Assembly (NCBI GenBank): GCA_963971285.1
Contig: OZ020250.1
Location: 17,636,783-17,700,782, forward strand
From: Astropecten irregularis
Lineage: Eukaryota > Echinodermata > Asteroidea > Paxillosida > Astropectinidae
DNA: 64,000 nucleotides
Direction: 5' to 3'
In this document: in pieces, positions 16,305 through 31,584 of the stretch
How positions within the stretch are numbered: position 1 is the stretch's first letter
How the letters are laid out: each line of letters opens with the position of its first letter
Position numbers and translations under genes: made by a program
The notes under the pieces: model-generated
Seen by the model: only the letters and a program-made list of their open reading frames with translations
Told to the model about the DNA's origin: nothing
The model's database searches: none

Positions 16305-16620
16305 AAAGGTAGTATCATACGTTGGTTTTTGTCAAAGAAATACAGATTCATGGGCAAAAATATCAAGACAGATACAGTAATAGTCATCAGTAAAAAAAAG
16401 ACCACAGTATTTCTTGAATCTTTTCTCTTTTATTTTTGATCTTTTAAAAGATCGAAAAGATTTTCGGTCGTTGTTTTACTAATTTCTGGATAAATACATC
16501 AATTCAAGCGGAAGAATTTTATCAGTATGTTTCTACCACCACCATATTCATACCCTTAGTTATACGTAAATCTGTGAACATTTCTGTTTTGGTTTCTTAC
16601 CAAAGCATGATACTACCTTG
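16305..16620. mobile_element. TTAA inverted-repeat MITE (AGGTAGTATC family)
   Basis: Left end AAAGGTAGTATCATACGTTG, right end CAAAGCATGATACTACCTT, with the central GATCTTTTAAAAGATC palindrome. It is orthologous to 28718-29079 in unit B. Confidence 0.88.
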
Positions 16621-17047
16621 AAGACCAGTCACTGGTATTACAGTATTTTCAGGGACTTATTAGGGGGGTCGGGGGTTATAAGTTGCTAGTATGCCAAAAG
16701 CCAGAGCTGGATTCCAGAGCGGAATGCACAAGCCCAATGAGGAATGTCACTAGCTGTGGATTACCAACTTTAGTTTTGGACATCTAGACTGGTTCCCAAA
16801 TCATACATTACAAATAATCAACATGAATTTATATGATAGTCTGTGGTACGGTGGAGGCATGAGGCCGGAACCAGAGCGGCAGCATCCATTACAATGTAAA
16901 ACTCAAAGCAAAGAAGATTTCGCATCTGACCCAAGTTCCTCTGACCCCGACTCCCCATCGGGGGCATCATCTGCACACTCCACATAGACGGAATGAATTT
17001 GAAAGAAGACCATCCTGTCTGGAGGGATGAAGTTCAGTACCTTGTCC

Positions 17048-20000
17048 TCAGGCTAGGTTCTTGGCCACAAGACGCACCACAGAGAGGACGATGCAGATCC
17101 AACAGACCCACACAACGAAGACAGTGATAGCGATGAGTCTTTTCTTCCCACCCACGCCCTCGGCCCCGCTTCCCTCGTAGTAGTAAGGATCCAGAGAGCC
17201 TTCTTCGTCCATACTATAATCTTCCTCCTGCAAGGAGATCAAAAAGAGAAATAATATCATTGACGTCATCACATGTCATCTTAAAGGTATAATACATGAT
17301 TGGTAAAGTGTATGTTAATACCAATCCTGTACTGTACCTTTAAAGTTGATATCATACTTTGGTTGTTGTCAAAGAGTTGCAGTTTTATGGGCAGAAGTAT
17401 CAAAGAAGATACAGTAAAAACTCTGTGAAATTCCCAGTCCCATACGGTACCCACTTTGTGAGAAAACGGTGAAAAACGGCCGCAGTATTGTCAAATCTTT
17501 TCATCGTTATTTTATATCTTCCGAAGAACAACATTTTTTTTGGTCATTGGTTTTTACTCTTTTTCTGGAATAAAAAGGCCTACAGCATTGCAGGAAGTAT
17601 GTTTCTACCATCAACATCTTTATACCCTGCAAGTTATACGTAAATAAGTGCAGATTTCTGTTCCGGTATGCTACCAAAGCATGAAAGTACCTTTAAAGGC
17701 CAAAAAACACTGAAATTAATGCTAAGGATGGCTAATTTGGTTTTTGTCCATCAGGAATCAGCAGAGGGCGCCCTACTGAATTTACATCCAGAGTTTTTCG
17801 GAACTAGAGATAGATGCTATGTGTTGCGTCTGGCCAGATGAAAGGAAAGGGGCTACCTGTACATTTTATAGATGTTGTGGCGCATCCTGGAAGGGGGGGG
17901 GGGGGGGGGGGGTGTAGGAAGCATGATGGGTATAGACATGTGCAAATCCTATTATGCGTGGATATCTCAACAATAACGAAAATTATAAATAACTTCCTAG
18001 GGCCCTTGGGTTTTTTGGTACGTGTTTGAATTGTGCTTAAAACAAACGTTTACATGGTGTTCTTGAGGTGAAGGATATGCAGGATGGTAAGAATGTGGAT
18101 AAGATATCCCTCCCCGCCAGTGACCAATAAAAGACAATGACACCATGGACCGTGTGTTGAGTGGCCTGACATAAGAGTAACGTTTATATTTGGAAAAAGT
18201 CTGTTGACCTCCGAAGTATTATACAGTATTTAAGATAATTATTATTTTTGTTATCAATGAGGGTCCAAACGTGAAGCATTTGTGGAGGAGTACATGTATG
18301 ATCCAGCAGGAAGTATACTCCCCTCGCAATGGCGATTGCTTCATTGACATTTAATTATGTATGCATGTCCTCACTCACAAGTGAAGCAAGTATGGGAGCA
18401 AGGGAACAACCTCTCGAGAGGAGTATAGGGGGAAGTGTCGTGGCAGTATTGGAATGCCCTTATAGGTACACTCCCCTGAAGAGTGTACCTATAAGGGCAA
18501 TGTGAACATCAGAATTCTGCACCAGATGCATGCGTATTTACTGTACGTTGTAAATTAATGACCCGAAATTTCCCGATATTTGAGTATCTTTGGCTTTATA
18601 AATCAACGTTTTCTCTAAGCATGACACAGGCTGCTAAATTTGATACGAGATGAACACGTAGGGTAAAATAGCCATGATTCGGACACCTAAGCAATTTTGG
18701 ATTATTTTGACCTTCTTAATGTTTGTTTCTCTCAACTATTTTCACTTATGAACAACAAAGTGAAGTTATTATATCCAGGTTGATATTTTATGAAAGTTTT
18801 TTGTGTCCTTGAAATGAAATTGACTTGAAAAATAACCTTAATTTTAGCCATGATTCGGACACCCTGTCCATGATTCGGACACACATGAAAAAATGCTGAA
18901 AAAAAACATGCCTTGCAAAATAAAATAATACCTCATCAATGCAGTGGGCAAATTCTTAAGTTGCCACCATTTATTTTCCCAAAAAAGTGTAATTTGACTG
19001 CTCAGAACTCAAAAAAGAAAATTGGTGCATGGACACATCCAGGACTTATTTTCAGAGTTTTTGAAGGCAATGCCCTGATAAAAACGGGCCATTTCGGCCA
19101 TATCGTGAAATTGAACTCCATTCCGTCCGTGCGCTCCCGTGCGCACCACTCTAGTGTGTACAAAAGTCAATGGCGTAGATATTACACTCCAGCCATTGAC
19201 GAAATGAACGGCAGTCAATGGAGTGGAGTGTAAATTCGGGAGATGCCGGCATTTCTTCTAAAATGGAACATACACAAGCCACAAAATTATTTTGGCATAT
19301 TTTTTAGCGACTCTGGGGGCCTGGGTAGCATAAATCAATGGAGTGTCAGAAATCATGGCACATATACCTTGGCTTCTGGACAAGGAAATTTATGCAAGTT
19401 CAAATTGGCAACGCAGCTCTCCATAATTTGGACCTTGATGGTATATTGATGAACAGAATATACCAGTTTCATATAAAAAAAAAAAATCCTGTTAAATTTA
19501 ATGAATTTTCTGTGTTTTTAAATAATGCATTTTCTCACAACCCTATTTTTAACAGGGCTCTTAAGTTAAGGATCACACTTTTTTTTTTACTTTTAATCAG
19601 AAAATGTGACATTTTATAATAGGAATTGGATCATGTAAAGTATGTGGCACCGTTGTTTAGTCTTATAGGCCCTAGTGCACCTATCGGAAAGAATTCCACT
19701 GATGACCATAATTTGTGCACAACTCTATAGAACCAACAGAGGGCGTTTTGAGCAAACTGGCTTTGTACAGTTTGTAGGTAAAAGAACCCTGTAAAACTCA
19801 CTTTTCAGATATTCTACGCAAGTTTTCCACCCTTGAATTTGAGGTTTATCATAATTTGTATCCAATAAGTTAACTCTTGGAGGATATAATCCTTTTTCCG
19901 TAATGGTGATCAGTGGAATTCTTTCCCATTTGCATGTGCACATTTCCGAGCATCCGAATGCTTCCGAAAACGTTGCTTCCGAAGACCTGCCGAAGATGAC

Positions 20001-21562
20001 GTTCGTTGTGACGTCACAGGTCATTTAAATAAAGTAATAAAATCCACTTTTTGGCTCAGGTATATACTGTTTCGTATGTTTTTCAGCGTTTCCAACCCTC
20101 TTGAAACCATTCTAAGGCGTTCCATGCGATACAATGTCAAAAGGTTGACTACAACATACATATCTGGGGCATTTTTGGTCATTACCGGATTTTTTTCTAC
20201 GAAAGTAATTATGGGTGCATTCGTTTAGCTCCCCCGGGTCGACACCAGTCAACCTCGTCCCCATTCACTCACTTGTTTGGTGCAGTAAAACACGACCATA
20301 CCCAGTAAGGGCTGACCCGTGTTAGCTAAACGAATGCACCCTAAGAGTGTTCCGATAAAGCCCTAGTCGTGTGCAGCGCCACCTACCGGTGGTTCCGGGA
20401 ACATTGCGTCCAGAGCCGTAAAATAAAGAATTTACGGCTCTGTTCACATCATGTGCAATGAGGTCTATTTAAGGCTTCCGTATGGATTCCCCCCCCCCAA
20501 TATTTCTTACCGGTGCACGACGAAACCGGTAGGCACCAAGATGTGTCGGCCCTTTGGGTTTGTCAATCTCATTTGAATGTTCTCCAATCTCTCCAAACTC
20601 GGCGTTACGCATCTCCCTGTCGTCAGGGAGGAATGCCGCCCTCTGCTGTTCATGTCGGACACAATTTACACCATCGCAGTCAATATTGTCGTTGTCATTG
20701 GAAACAGAAATCGCAGAGGAAACTGGGTGTTCTTCTGGTAAACCTGAAAGCAAAAGTGTAACTTTCTGACAAATTACAGTAAAAGAAAATCTCTGAATGT
20801 TCTCCACTGTATTACCACAAAGCCTTGGTGTCTTCACAATTTACAGTTTTTTATGCAATGCGAAATTTACAATAATAAACCATCAATTAATGGGCCTTAT
20901 TGTGGAGCTCAAGCATTCAGCTTAAATACAGGCTGTCCGAATTGAACTGGCTAAATTGCACGCACGTGCATTGGAAATCTTAAAGGTATGGTACATACTT
21001 ATTGGTAAAGGTCACAGAACAACACATTTTTTCTGATCCAACATGAGTAGGCCTACATACACGGAAGGGAGGGGTTTGAAAATTGAAAATAACTGTGTTT
21101 TGTTGATGGTAGCTATACGTATGAAGCCTGTATGCGATTGAAGGGTAGCTATACGTGTGTCGGTATGAAGCCTGTATGTGATTGATCATGGTAGATATAC
21201 GTATGAAGCCTGTATGTGATTGATGGTAGATATACGTATGAAGCCTGTGTGTGATTGAAGGGTAGCTATACGCATGTCGGTATGAAGCCTGTAGGCCTAT
21301 ATGTGATTGATCATGGTAGATATACGTATGAAGCCTGTGTGTGATTGATGGTAGCTGTACCTAGGAAGCCTGTGTGTGGTTGATTGCAACAATGTTTTCA
21401 TGGGAACAAGTTGTAGGCCCCTAGCACGGGTAGAAATGATGACACGAAGACGATGACACCAAACTACTCACCCAGCGGCAACGACGTCCCTCTTACGATG
21501 GAGAAAACCAAGATAAGTGCACCAAACTGCATCAGTTTTCCTAAAACAATCAGGGCTTTCAT
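17048..21562 (-). CDS. Unrecognised single-pass membrane protein with furin-type site, copy A
   Basis: Three exons on minus: 21562-21472, 20743-20511, 17227-17048. The G/GT and phase-0 junctions are consistent and give 167 residues. Residues 1-26 form a signal peptide (MKALIVLGKLMQFGALILVF). Residues about 27-108 form a hydrophilic segment with CDGVNC and end in YRFRR, a perfect RxRR furin motif. Next come an acidic, tyrosine-rich stretch (EEDYSMDEEGSLDPYYYEG), a basic KKR stop and a hydrophobic segment LIAITVFVVWVCWICIVLSV, with a 9-residue tail. The layout suggests a type I precursor cleaved in the Golgi. A short upstream frame (ATGATACCATGA) overlaps the start, and a TTCATAG acceptor suggests an upstream non-coding exon. 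I recognise no family; only the architecture is supported. Confidence 0.8.
17284..17696. mobile_element. Adjacent TTAA MITEs in the membrane-protein intron 2
   Basis: A 57-bp minimal element (AAAGGTATAATACATGATTG ... CCTGTACTGTACCTTTA) directly abuts a 350-bp AGGTAGTATC-type element. The orthologous pair stands at 29754-30163. Confidence 0.82.
18456..18498. repeat. Perfect 18-bp-stem hairpin
   Basis: GCCCTTATAGGTACACTC (18456-18473), 7-nt loop, then its exact reverse complement (18481-18498). No T-run or gene context explains it. Confidence 0.9.
20213..20341. mobile_element. GGGTGCATTCGTTTAGCT inverted-repeat MITE
   Basis: Left GGGTGCATTCGTTTAGCT and right AGCTAAACGAATGCACCC are exact inverted repeats. 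A truncated relative lies at 2253-2345. Confidence 0.9.
21108..21385. repeat. Intronic minisatellite, ATGAAGCCTGT units (unit A)
   Basis: Six or more irregular units of roughly 37-55 bp built from GGTAGATATACGTATGAAGC and CTGTRTGTGATTGAT. It lies in intron 1 of the membrane-protein gene. Confidence 0.85.
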
Positions 21563-21659
21563 GGTATCATCCCAGAAGGTCCTATGAATAAAAATATCAT
21601 AGAAATCGGTACCCTTTATGACCCATCAATAGGCCTAGTACTAAGTAGTCATCGACAGT

Positions 21660-21800
21660 GTCCTAAAAAACGGACAGCCATTACAAACAAGCCATCCACA
21701 ACGGTGACGCGCGCTCGCGTTTGTAAACAACGCGTAACGCTGAAGTTGGTTTCTTTTGCAAACGCAATGTGCTGCGCGTGCAGCGGTTGACGCACATTCA
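21660..21800 (-). promoter_or_regulatory. CpG-rich block upstream of membrane protein A (possible promoter)
   Basis: Locally CpG-rich (GACGCGCGCTCGCG, ACGCGTAACGC, GCTGCGCGTGCAGCG) with a forkhead-like TGTAAACA, 100-240 bp upstream of the ATG exon. The matching block in unit B is almost identical. No start-site motif was identified. Confidence 0.35.
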
Positions 21801-21899
21801 GTCCAAGTAGGCCAAGCCTATTATTTTCAGGTAGGTACATTATGTAAATCATTGCTTTGGACTTCGGTTCCGAAGTAGACTTTATTTTGAACAAAGAAA

Positions 21900-23478
21900 A
21901 TGAAGGTGACGGAGAGCTTCAGCTATAACGAAGATCCACAGCTTATACTTCCAACTCTTGAAACCTTTTTGACTGAGACAGAGCCCTAGCCGGAGCACTA
22001 ATTAATAACAAGATCTCAAAAGGCCCCTAATTTACAAACCGTCTGCTCATCGCAACTTCGATCGGCTCCATTCCGGAAAATGCTTGAGCAACTGTTTTCA
22101 GTGAACTTGTTTATTTGTTAACAATTTTTTCTTTGTTTTTAGTGTTTTAATCCTTACCTTTTAATGTGTCTTTTCATAATTTTAAATAGATTTTGTTTAA
22201 ACTATATTAATATAGAAGAAGACAGAGATATTGGAATTGAAGGCCTTCGGGTCATAGTTTTTAAGTAAACTTTTTTTTAAGTCCTGGCATATGCCTTTGT
22301 CTTTTGTTTATTGTTTCTGTTTTTAAAACTATTTGTAAATTATTGTTGTTTCTGTGTACTGTTTTTTTGCCGAATAAATAATAATAATAAGAAGAAGAAA
22401 TTTCGGAGTTTGGACCGCTTGAACGAAGTAAGAGACCATTTTAATTTTAATTTTTAAGCCTTTGGATAATATGGAGTCAGCTTTTGTGCCGGAGTCTAAG
22501 CCCATTTTGTGGAAGAGGCCAATATAATTCATAATATTTGGCGCTGAAAATCAGGCTATAGAGTACCACTAGCAGAAAAATGCTGATCGCTGGCTGGCCT
22601 TATAACCTAATAGACCTATAATAGCGCCCCCAGTTGTCTGTCAGGCCCCAAACATTTGACGAAAAATATATGCAAACTTTCGCAAAATAAAAAGGAATTA
22701 TGAAAGTCAAATTAAAAACAATGTCACTATATACTTTTCAAAAACTCAGGTTAGCGGCTGTAAATACACACGGGGTGAATGAAACCAATTTATTACATTT
22801 ATGCACAAGAGCTTTAAAACAAATATATATAATTTTTGACATCTTAATTTGTACAATTTGGTTTTGCATATTGAAGCATTAAAACATTTTGACTTTGTAC
22901 AACACAGTTTACAAAATTAAACTGAATAAATTCAATTATTGAAGTTGGCTTATACGCTTTGTTTGCTATAAGCGTGACTTACAGGCAAAATAAAATACAT
23001 CGTAATATTTTACGTTTTACAATTTTGAAGCAAATTAAAAGAAGACTTTGAACGTTAATACAATGCGTACAAAAAAATCACGTGATGCATTCGTGAATGG
23101 AAAAGATCACGTGATATATTTATGAATGGATATATTGAATTTATACATACCATATTTTGGTATCGTCGCACAAGCATATGGCAGTAAATGCAAGGCGCCA
23201 TGCGCGCTTGTATTACATAATGATACTATTATAGTATAACCATAGAGCTAGGAACAGACTCTATGGTATAACGACTTATTTATTTTATTTTTGTACACAA
23301 GTTGCTCATGAAAATGTATAATATTGGTTATGTTAGAGTATAAAACGGTGGCTATGTTACAGAAAAGTAGTTACTTTGGTCTAAGATTAATAACTCTGAA
23401 CTTTTGTGGAAAATTTGTCTACTTGTCGGTTTCAATGAGAAGGATTTTCATACTTTTTTGAGGTAGAATATAAAATAT
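21900..23478. other. Distal part of unit A, no gene seen
   Basis: AT-rich, with a diverged relative of the GGCTCAGGCTCCGG element near 21905-22110. A small insert (CATAGAGCTAGGAACAGACT, then CTATG) near 23242-23273 is flanked by GTATAAC on both sides; unit B has a single GTATAAC. Confidence 0.6.
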
Positions 23479-24110
23479 ATTCAAACACTTGTGATCACTT
23501 ATGTAGCATTTACTCCTTACAGTCGTACTTTAAAATTGTGGAAATCCTTGCACAAATTTAAGGCAATTTCTGTGTACGTCACAAGCTTGGAAAATAAACG
23601 TTAGCAAAGTAGCATGGGCACGGTGTGCAGAAAAATCAAACATTTATATTTTATAACTTAGCGTAACGATCGTTGTCATTATTCCGTTCTTTGTGACTTT
23701 CACGTACTAATACTATTTAGATGTCCTTATTTTCAGTTGGTAATCATTGATGTGTTCTAATTCAACTAAATATTGATTAGAATTTAGGCACAAAACACCA
23801 GTTCAACGGTTAACTTACGATTGCACAACAAGTTGAAATAGCCTACTCAAAACATGGCCCTAACGTTACATTCATTGAATTAATCATTATTCATTGTGCT
23901 ATTTTTAGAGTTAGGTGCCATGTTATGAGACAATATTCAGCGAGTAAGCTACAGTGTTACCGTTGTGCAATGATAGGAGCTTGACATAGGCCTTTTTCAG
24001 TTCTTTGATTTGTCAGACTCTTCATTTTATCTTATTGTTAGCTTATCAATTGGAAAGTTGGACATATTTTGTGTTTCTATATCTCAATTCTACATTTGAT
24101 TTTCAACACC

Positions 24111-27333
<3,223 letters not shown>

Positions 27334-27967
27334 GCCGCCGGTAAAATGCCCAGCCCGCCTCGATGTTCCATGTAAATAACGTCGCATCACATCGTAGCGG
27401 GGGAGGGAAGATCACAGTATAAACCTTCCTTCTACCAAGCAAGCCTTTAACCAAAGGAACCGCTCTGAACCAGCCTGAACCAGCTTGAACCAGTTTAAAC
27501 CGGTCGCCATCGACATCATCTCTTGAGCCTGTGTCAAGTGGAAAGAGTTTCCATGATGTCCACAATATCCTCCATCTTTCTTTTCAATTTTTTTGTCAAG
27601 TAAATGAATCATTAATCAGTTTGTTGATAATGAGGGATCCATCCCTCTGCACCTTCAAAAAAGAAAACAATTCTAAAAATGTTACTTAAATTTTCTAAAA
27701 GTATTTACTCAAGTTACTCAGATCTGTGTATTTTGGCACTCAGCTTTAAATACGAGACAAATTAAGATCAGTTTGTTAAGAAACTTGTAGATGGATTGTC
27801 GGGACAACGATGACTAATGATATTTTTTTTCCTACGAGTAATAATACTACTGCACTGTATTGGGTCATGACAAAACTTGTATTAAAATACTGTGCATCTT
27901 TCCTCAGATTGCTCTGTGAACTGTGTGATTTTTTTGTGGCTGTATTGAAGAAACTATCAATAGCGCT

Positions 27968-28127
27968 CCGCACTAATGATGTCACAAAATCCCCGGATGT
28001 CAGACAAACATTGTCTCACACACGTAGTGTACATGTACATGCACGCGCACACACACCCACGTTTGCATGGTTGCAATGTTTGTCTGAGATCTGATGCTAT
28101 TTTTAGCCCAAGTGCGGAGCGCTATTC
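27968..28127. mobile_element. AGCGCTCCGCAC inverted-repeat MITE specific to unit B
   Basis: Ends AGCGCTCCGCAC and GTGCGGAGCGCT; inner arms TGTCAGACAAACATTG and CAATGTTTGTCTGA. The site in unit A reads ATCAATTCTTTG without insertion, consistent with a 2-bp AT duplication. End coordinates may be off by a few bases. Confidence 0.82.
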
Positions 28128-28450
28128 TTTGAACTTGAAAGCTTCCAGAAATCTCGAATTATAAGAATTTTTAACACCATTTTAAGAATGTGTCCTATCA
28201 GGAAATGTTGAATAGACCGATTGCACGACCAATGTTAACATGCCATTATGACCTATAGTGGGTATTTTACATCTCAGTTTGTGTTGAACAGTGGTGAAAA
28301 CATGCAAAAGAGAATGTGAATGATATTATAGTCTTCTTTGCATGTTTTCTTTGCTGTTCTGCACAAAATGAGATGTACAAATACCCCCTCTAGGTCATGT
28401 GATCGCATGTAAACATTGGCCGCAAAATCGGTCTATTGAGACTAGTCATG

Positions 28451-28683
28451 GGGCGTTTACGAAACGGCAGATCAGGCTCAGGCTCCGGCTCTGTCATCCA
28501 TGTGCTGAAAATATAGGTTGTGGTTGTTTATTGAAGCTGAAGCTCTGTTTTCCTTTTCAGACCAGAGAATCTACTTCAGAACTGCAGCCAAAAGCCTCTA
28601 TTTTGTTGACAGCTGTTATTTCAGAATGGATTCACGAAATGGAACCTGAGACTGAGCTTGAGCCTCCGTTTCGTAAATGCCCT
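28451..28683. mobile_element. GGCTCAGGCTCCGG foldback element, copy 2
   Basis: Orthologue of 16038-16270 in unit B. Ends GGGCGTTTACGAAACGG and CCGTTTCGTAAATGCCC. Confidence 0.82.
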
Positions 28684-28717
28684 TTATCTATTTCAACCCA
28701 ACATTAATCAACATGTT

Positions 28718-29079
28718 CAAGGTAGTATCATACTTTGGTTTTCGTCAAAGAAATACAGATTCATGGGCATAAATATCAGGGACTATACAGTTATAGTCAT
28801 CTGTTAAAATTTCAGTCCCATACGGTGCCCACTTTTTGAGAAAACAGTGAAATACAGCCTCAGTATTTCTTAAGTCTTTTCTCTTTTATTTTTGATCTTT
28901 TAAAAGATCAAAAAGATTTTCGGTCGTTGTTTTACTAATTTCTGGATAAATACATCATTTCAAGCGGAAGAATTTTATCAGTATGTTTCTACCACCAGCA
29001 TCTTCATACCCTGTAAGTTATACGTAAATCTGTGAACATTTCTGTTTTGGTTTCTTACCAAAGTATGATACTACCTTTA
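28718..29079. mobile_element. TTAA inverted-repeat MITE (AGGTAGTATC family)
   Basis: Orthologue of 16305-16620. It retains the CATACGGTGCCCACTTTTTG block that the unit A copy has lost, so unit A suffered an internal deletion. Confidence 0.86.
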
Positions 29080-29513
29080 AGACCAGTCTCTGGTATTACA
29101 GTACTTTCAGGGACTTATAGGGGGGTTGGGTTGGGGGTTATTAGTTGCTAGTATGCCAAAAGCCAGAGCTGGATTCCAGAGCGGAATGCACAAGTCCAAT
29201 GAGGAATGTCAGTAGCTGTGGATTACACACTTTGGTTTTGATCATCTAGACTGATACCCAATTCATACATTACAAATAATCAACATGAATTTATATGACA
29301 TTTTGTGGTACGATGGAGGTCGATGAGGCAGGAACCAGAGCGGCAGCATCCATTACAAAGTAAAACTCTGTAACTTCAAAACAAAGAGATTTCGCATCCG
29401 ACCCAAGTTCCTCTGACCCCGACTCCCCATCAGGGGCATCATCTGCACACTCCACATAGACAGAATGAAAGAAGACCATCCTGTCTGGAGGGATGAAGTT
29501 CAGTACCTTGTCC

Positions 29514-31584
29514 TCAGGCTAGGTTCTTGGCCACAAGACGTAGCACAGAGAGAACGATGCAGATCCAACAGACCCACACAACGAAGACAGTGATACCGAT
29601 GAGTCTTTTCTTCCCGCCCACGCCCTCGGCTCCGCTTCCCTCGTAGTAGTAAGGATCCAGAGAGCCCTCTTCCTCCATACTGTAATCTTCCTCCTGCATG
29701 GAGATCAAAGAAAGAGATAAAAAAATCATTGACGTCATCACATGTCATCTTAAAGGTATAATACATGATTGGTAAAGTGTATGTTAATACCAATCCTGTA
29801 CTGTACCTTTAAAGTTGATATACTTTGGTTTTTGTCAAAGAAATGCAGATTCATGGGCAAACATATTAAGGAAGATACAGTAACACTCATCTGTGAAATT
29901 GTCAGTCCCACAAGGTGCCCACTTTTTGAGAAAACGGTGAAAAACGGCCGCAGTATTGTCAAATCTTTTCATCGTTATTTGAGATCTTCCGAAGAACAAA
30001 ATTGTTTTTGGTCATTGGTTTTTACTCTTTTTCTGGAATAAATAGGCCTACAGCATTGCAGGCATTATGTTTCTACCATCACCATCTTTATACTCTGCAA
30101 GTTATAGGTAAATCTGTGCAGATTTCTGTTCCGGAATGCTACCAAAGTATGAAAGTACCTTTAAAGACAAGAAAATTAATGCTCAGGATGGCGAATTAGT
30201 TTTTAGTCCGTCAGCAGAGGGCGCCCTACTGAAATTACATCCAGAGCCGTATGAGGTCTATTTAATAGAAATACTATTGGGATATTAATCATTGTTCAGT
30301 GGTCAACAATCGTAATCAGGGCAAGTCATTCTACTAGTGCAGTAGCACGAAATGTGTTGCTTGTGGGAAAAAAAGACAGAAAAATTGTTTCAAATTCCAA
30401 ACCTACAAACACAAAAGACAACCAAAATAATAGGGGGCCTAGATAAAAATTGACATTATTTTCCAGATTGCTTAAGGGAGGGCAATGGCCCTTCAAACCT
30501 TCCGTATGGATTTCATCCCCCACCATATTTACCGGTGCACGACGAAACCGGTAGGCGCCAAGATGTGTCGGCCCTTTGGGTTTGTCAATCTCATTTGAAT
30601 GTTCTCCAATCTCTCCAAACTCGGCGTTACGCATCTCCCTGTCGTCAGGGAGGAATGCCGCCCTCTGCTGTTCATGTCGGACACAATTTACACCATCGCA
30701 GTCAATATTGTCGTTGTCATTGGAAACAGAAATCGCAGAGGAAACTGGGTGTTCTTCTGGTAAACCTGAAAGCAAAAGTGTAACTTTCTGACAAATTACA
30801 GTAAAAGAAAATCTCTGAATGTTCTCCACTGTATTACCACAAAGCCTTGGTGTCTTCACAATTTACAGTTTTTTATGCAATGCGAAATTTACAATAATAA
30901 ACCATCAATTAATGGGCCTTATTGTGGAGCTCAAGCATTCAGCTTAAATACAGGCTGTCCGAATTGAACTGGCTAAATTGCACGCACGTGCATTGGAAAT
31001 CTTAAAGGTATGGTACATACTTATTGGTAAAGGTCACAGAACAACACATTTTTTCTGATCCAACATGAGTAGGCCTACATTCACGGAAGGGAGGGGTTTG
31101 AAAATTGAAAATAACTGTGTTTTGTTGATGGTAGCTATACGTATGAAGCCTGTATGCGATTGAAGGGTAGCTATACGTGTGTCGGTATGAAGCCTGTATG
31201 TGATTGATCATGGTAGATATACGTATGAAGCCTGTATGTGATTGATGGTAGATATACGTATGAAGCCTGTGTGTGATTGAAGGGTAGCTATACGCATGTC
31301 GGTATGAAGCCTGTAGGCCTATATGTGATTGATCATGGTAGATATACGTATGAAGCCTGTGTGTGATTGATGGTAGCTGTACCTAGGAAGCCTGTGTGTG
31401 GTTGATTGCAACAATGTTTTCATGGGAACAAGTTGTAGGCCCCTAGCACGGGTAGAAATGATGACACGAAGACGATGACACCAAACTACTCACCCAGCGG
31501 CAACGACGTCCCTCTTACGATGGAGAAAACCAAGATAAGTGCACCAAACTGCATCAGTTTCCCTAAAACAATCAGGGCTTTCAT
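29514..31584 (-). CDS. Unrecognised single-pass membrane protein with furin-type site, copy B
   Basis: Exons 31584-31494, 30765-30533 and 29693-29514, with the same phases and 167 residues as copy A. Exons 1 and 2 encode the same protein as copy A. Exon 3 differs by a few residues only (SMEEEG for SMDEEG; IGITVF for IAITVF; SVLRL for SVVRL). The furin-type RFRR, the CDGVNC loop, the DPYYYEG stretch and the transmembrane segment are all kept. The exon 2 donor has changed from GTAAGA to the weaker GTAAAT. Conservative substitutions and no frame damage argue that both copies are functional. Function unknown. Confidence 0.78.
29754..30163. mobile_element. Adjacent TTAA MITEs (unit B orthologues)
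   Basis: Same pair as 17284-17696: a minimal TATAATACATGATTGG element abutting a longer AGGTAGTATC-type element ending in AAAGTACCTTTA. Confidence 0.8.
31130..31407. repeat. Intronic minisatellite, ATGAAGCCTGT units (unit B)
   Basis: Unit-for-unit match to 21108-21385, with the same irregular spacing. Fast-evolving minisatellites rarely stay this similar, which supports recent copying. Confidence 0.85.

Larger units (their letters stand above)
15085..17047. other. 3' flanks of RPS27-A and membrane protein A
   Basis: About 550 bp after RPS27 are well conserved with unit B. Then come a GGCTCAGGCTCCGG foldback (16038-16270), a TTAA MITE (16305-16620) and, next to the membrane-protein stop, a conserved stretch that is probably its 3'UTR. 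No further gene seen. Confidence 0.6.
17794..20411. other. 2.6-kb segment present only in unit A
   Basis: The TCCAGAG direct repeat stands at both edges, and unit B runs straight through one copy at about 30240. It holds a poly-G run, a perfect hairpin (18456-18498), three CCATGATTCGGACAC repeats (near 18672, 18849, 18868) and the 20213-20341 element. No gene seen. It is either an insertion in A or a deletion in B between the 7-bp repeats. Confidence 0.7.
27334..29513. other. 3' flanks of RPS27-B and membrane protein B
   Basis: Counterpart of 15085-17047, with the elements at 27968, 28451 and 28718, a CA/CG-rich stretch near 28020-28065 and the presumed membrane-protein 3'UTR at its end. No gene seen. 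Confidence 0.6.

Noticed and set aside
20513-20769. Plus-strand frames of 71-82 residues, and their twins at 30535-30791
   Set aside because: They are antisense to exon 2 of the membrane-protein gene; splice sites and the matching protein in exons 1 and 3 support the minus strand.
29291-29479. Minus-strand 62-residue frame just after membrane protein B
   Set aside because: It follows the in-frame stop, is disrupted in unit A and is better explained as 3'UTR.
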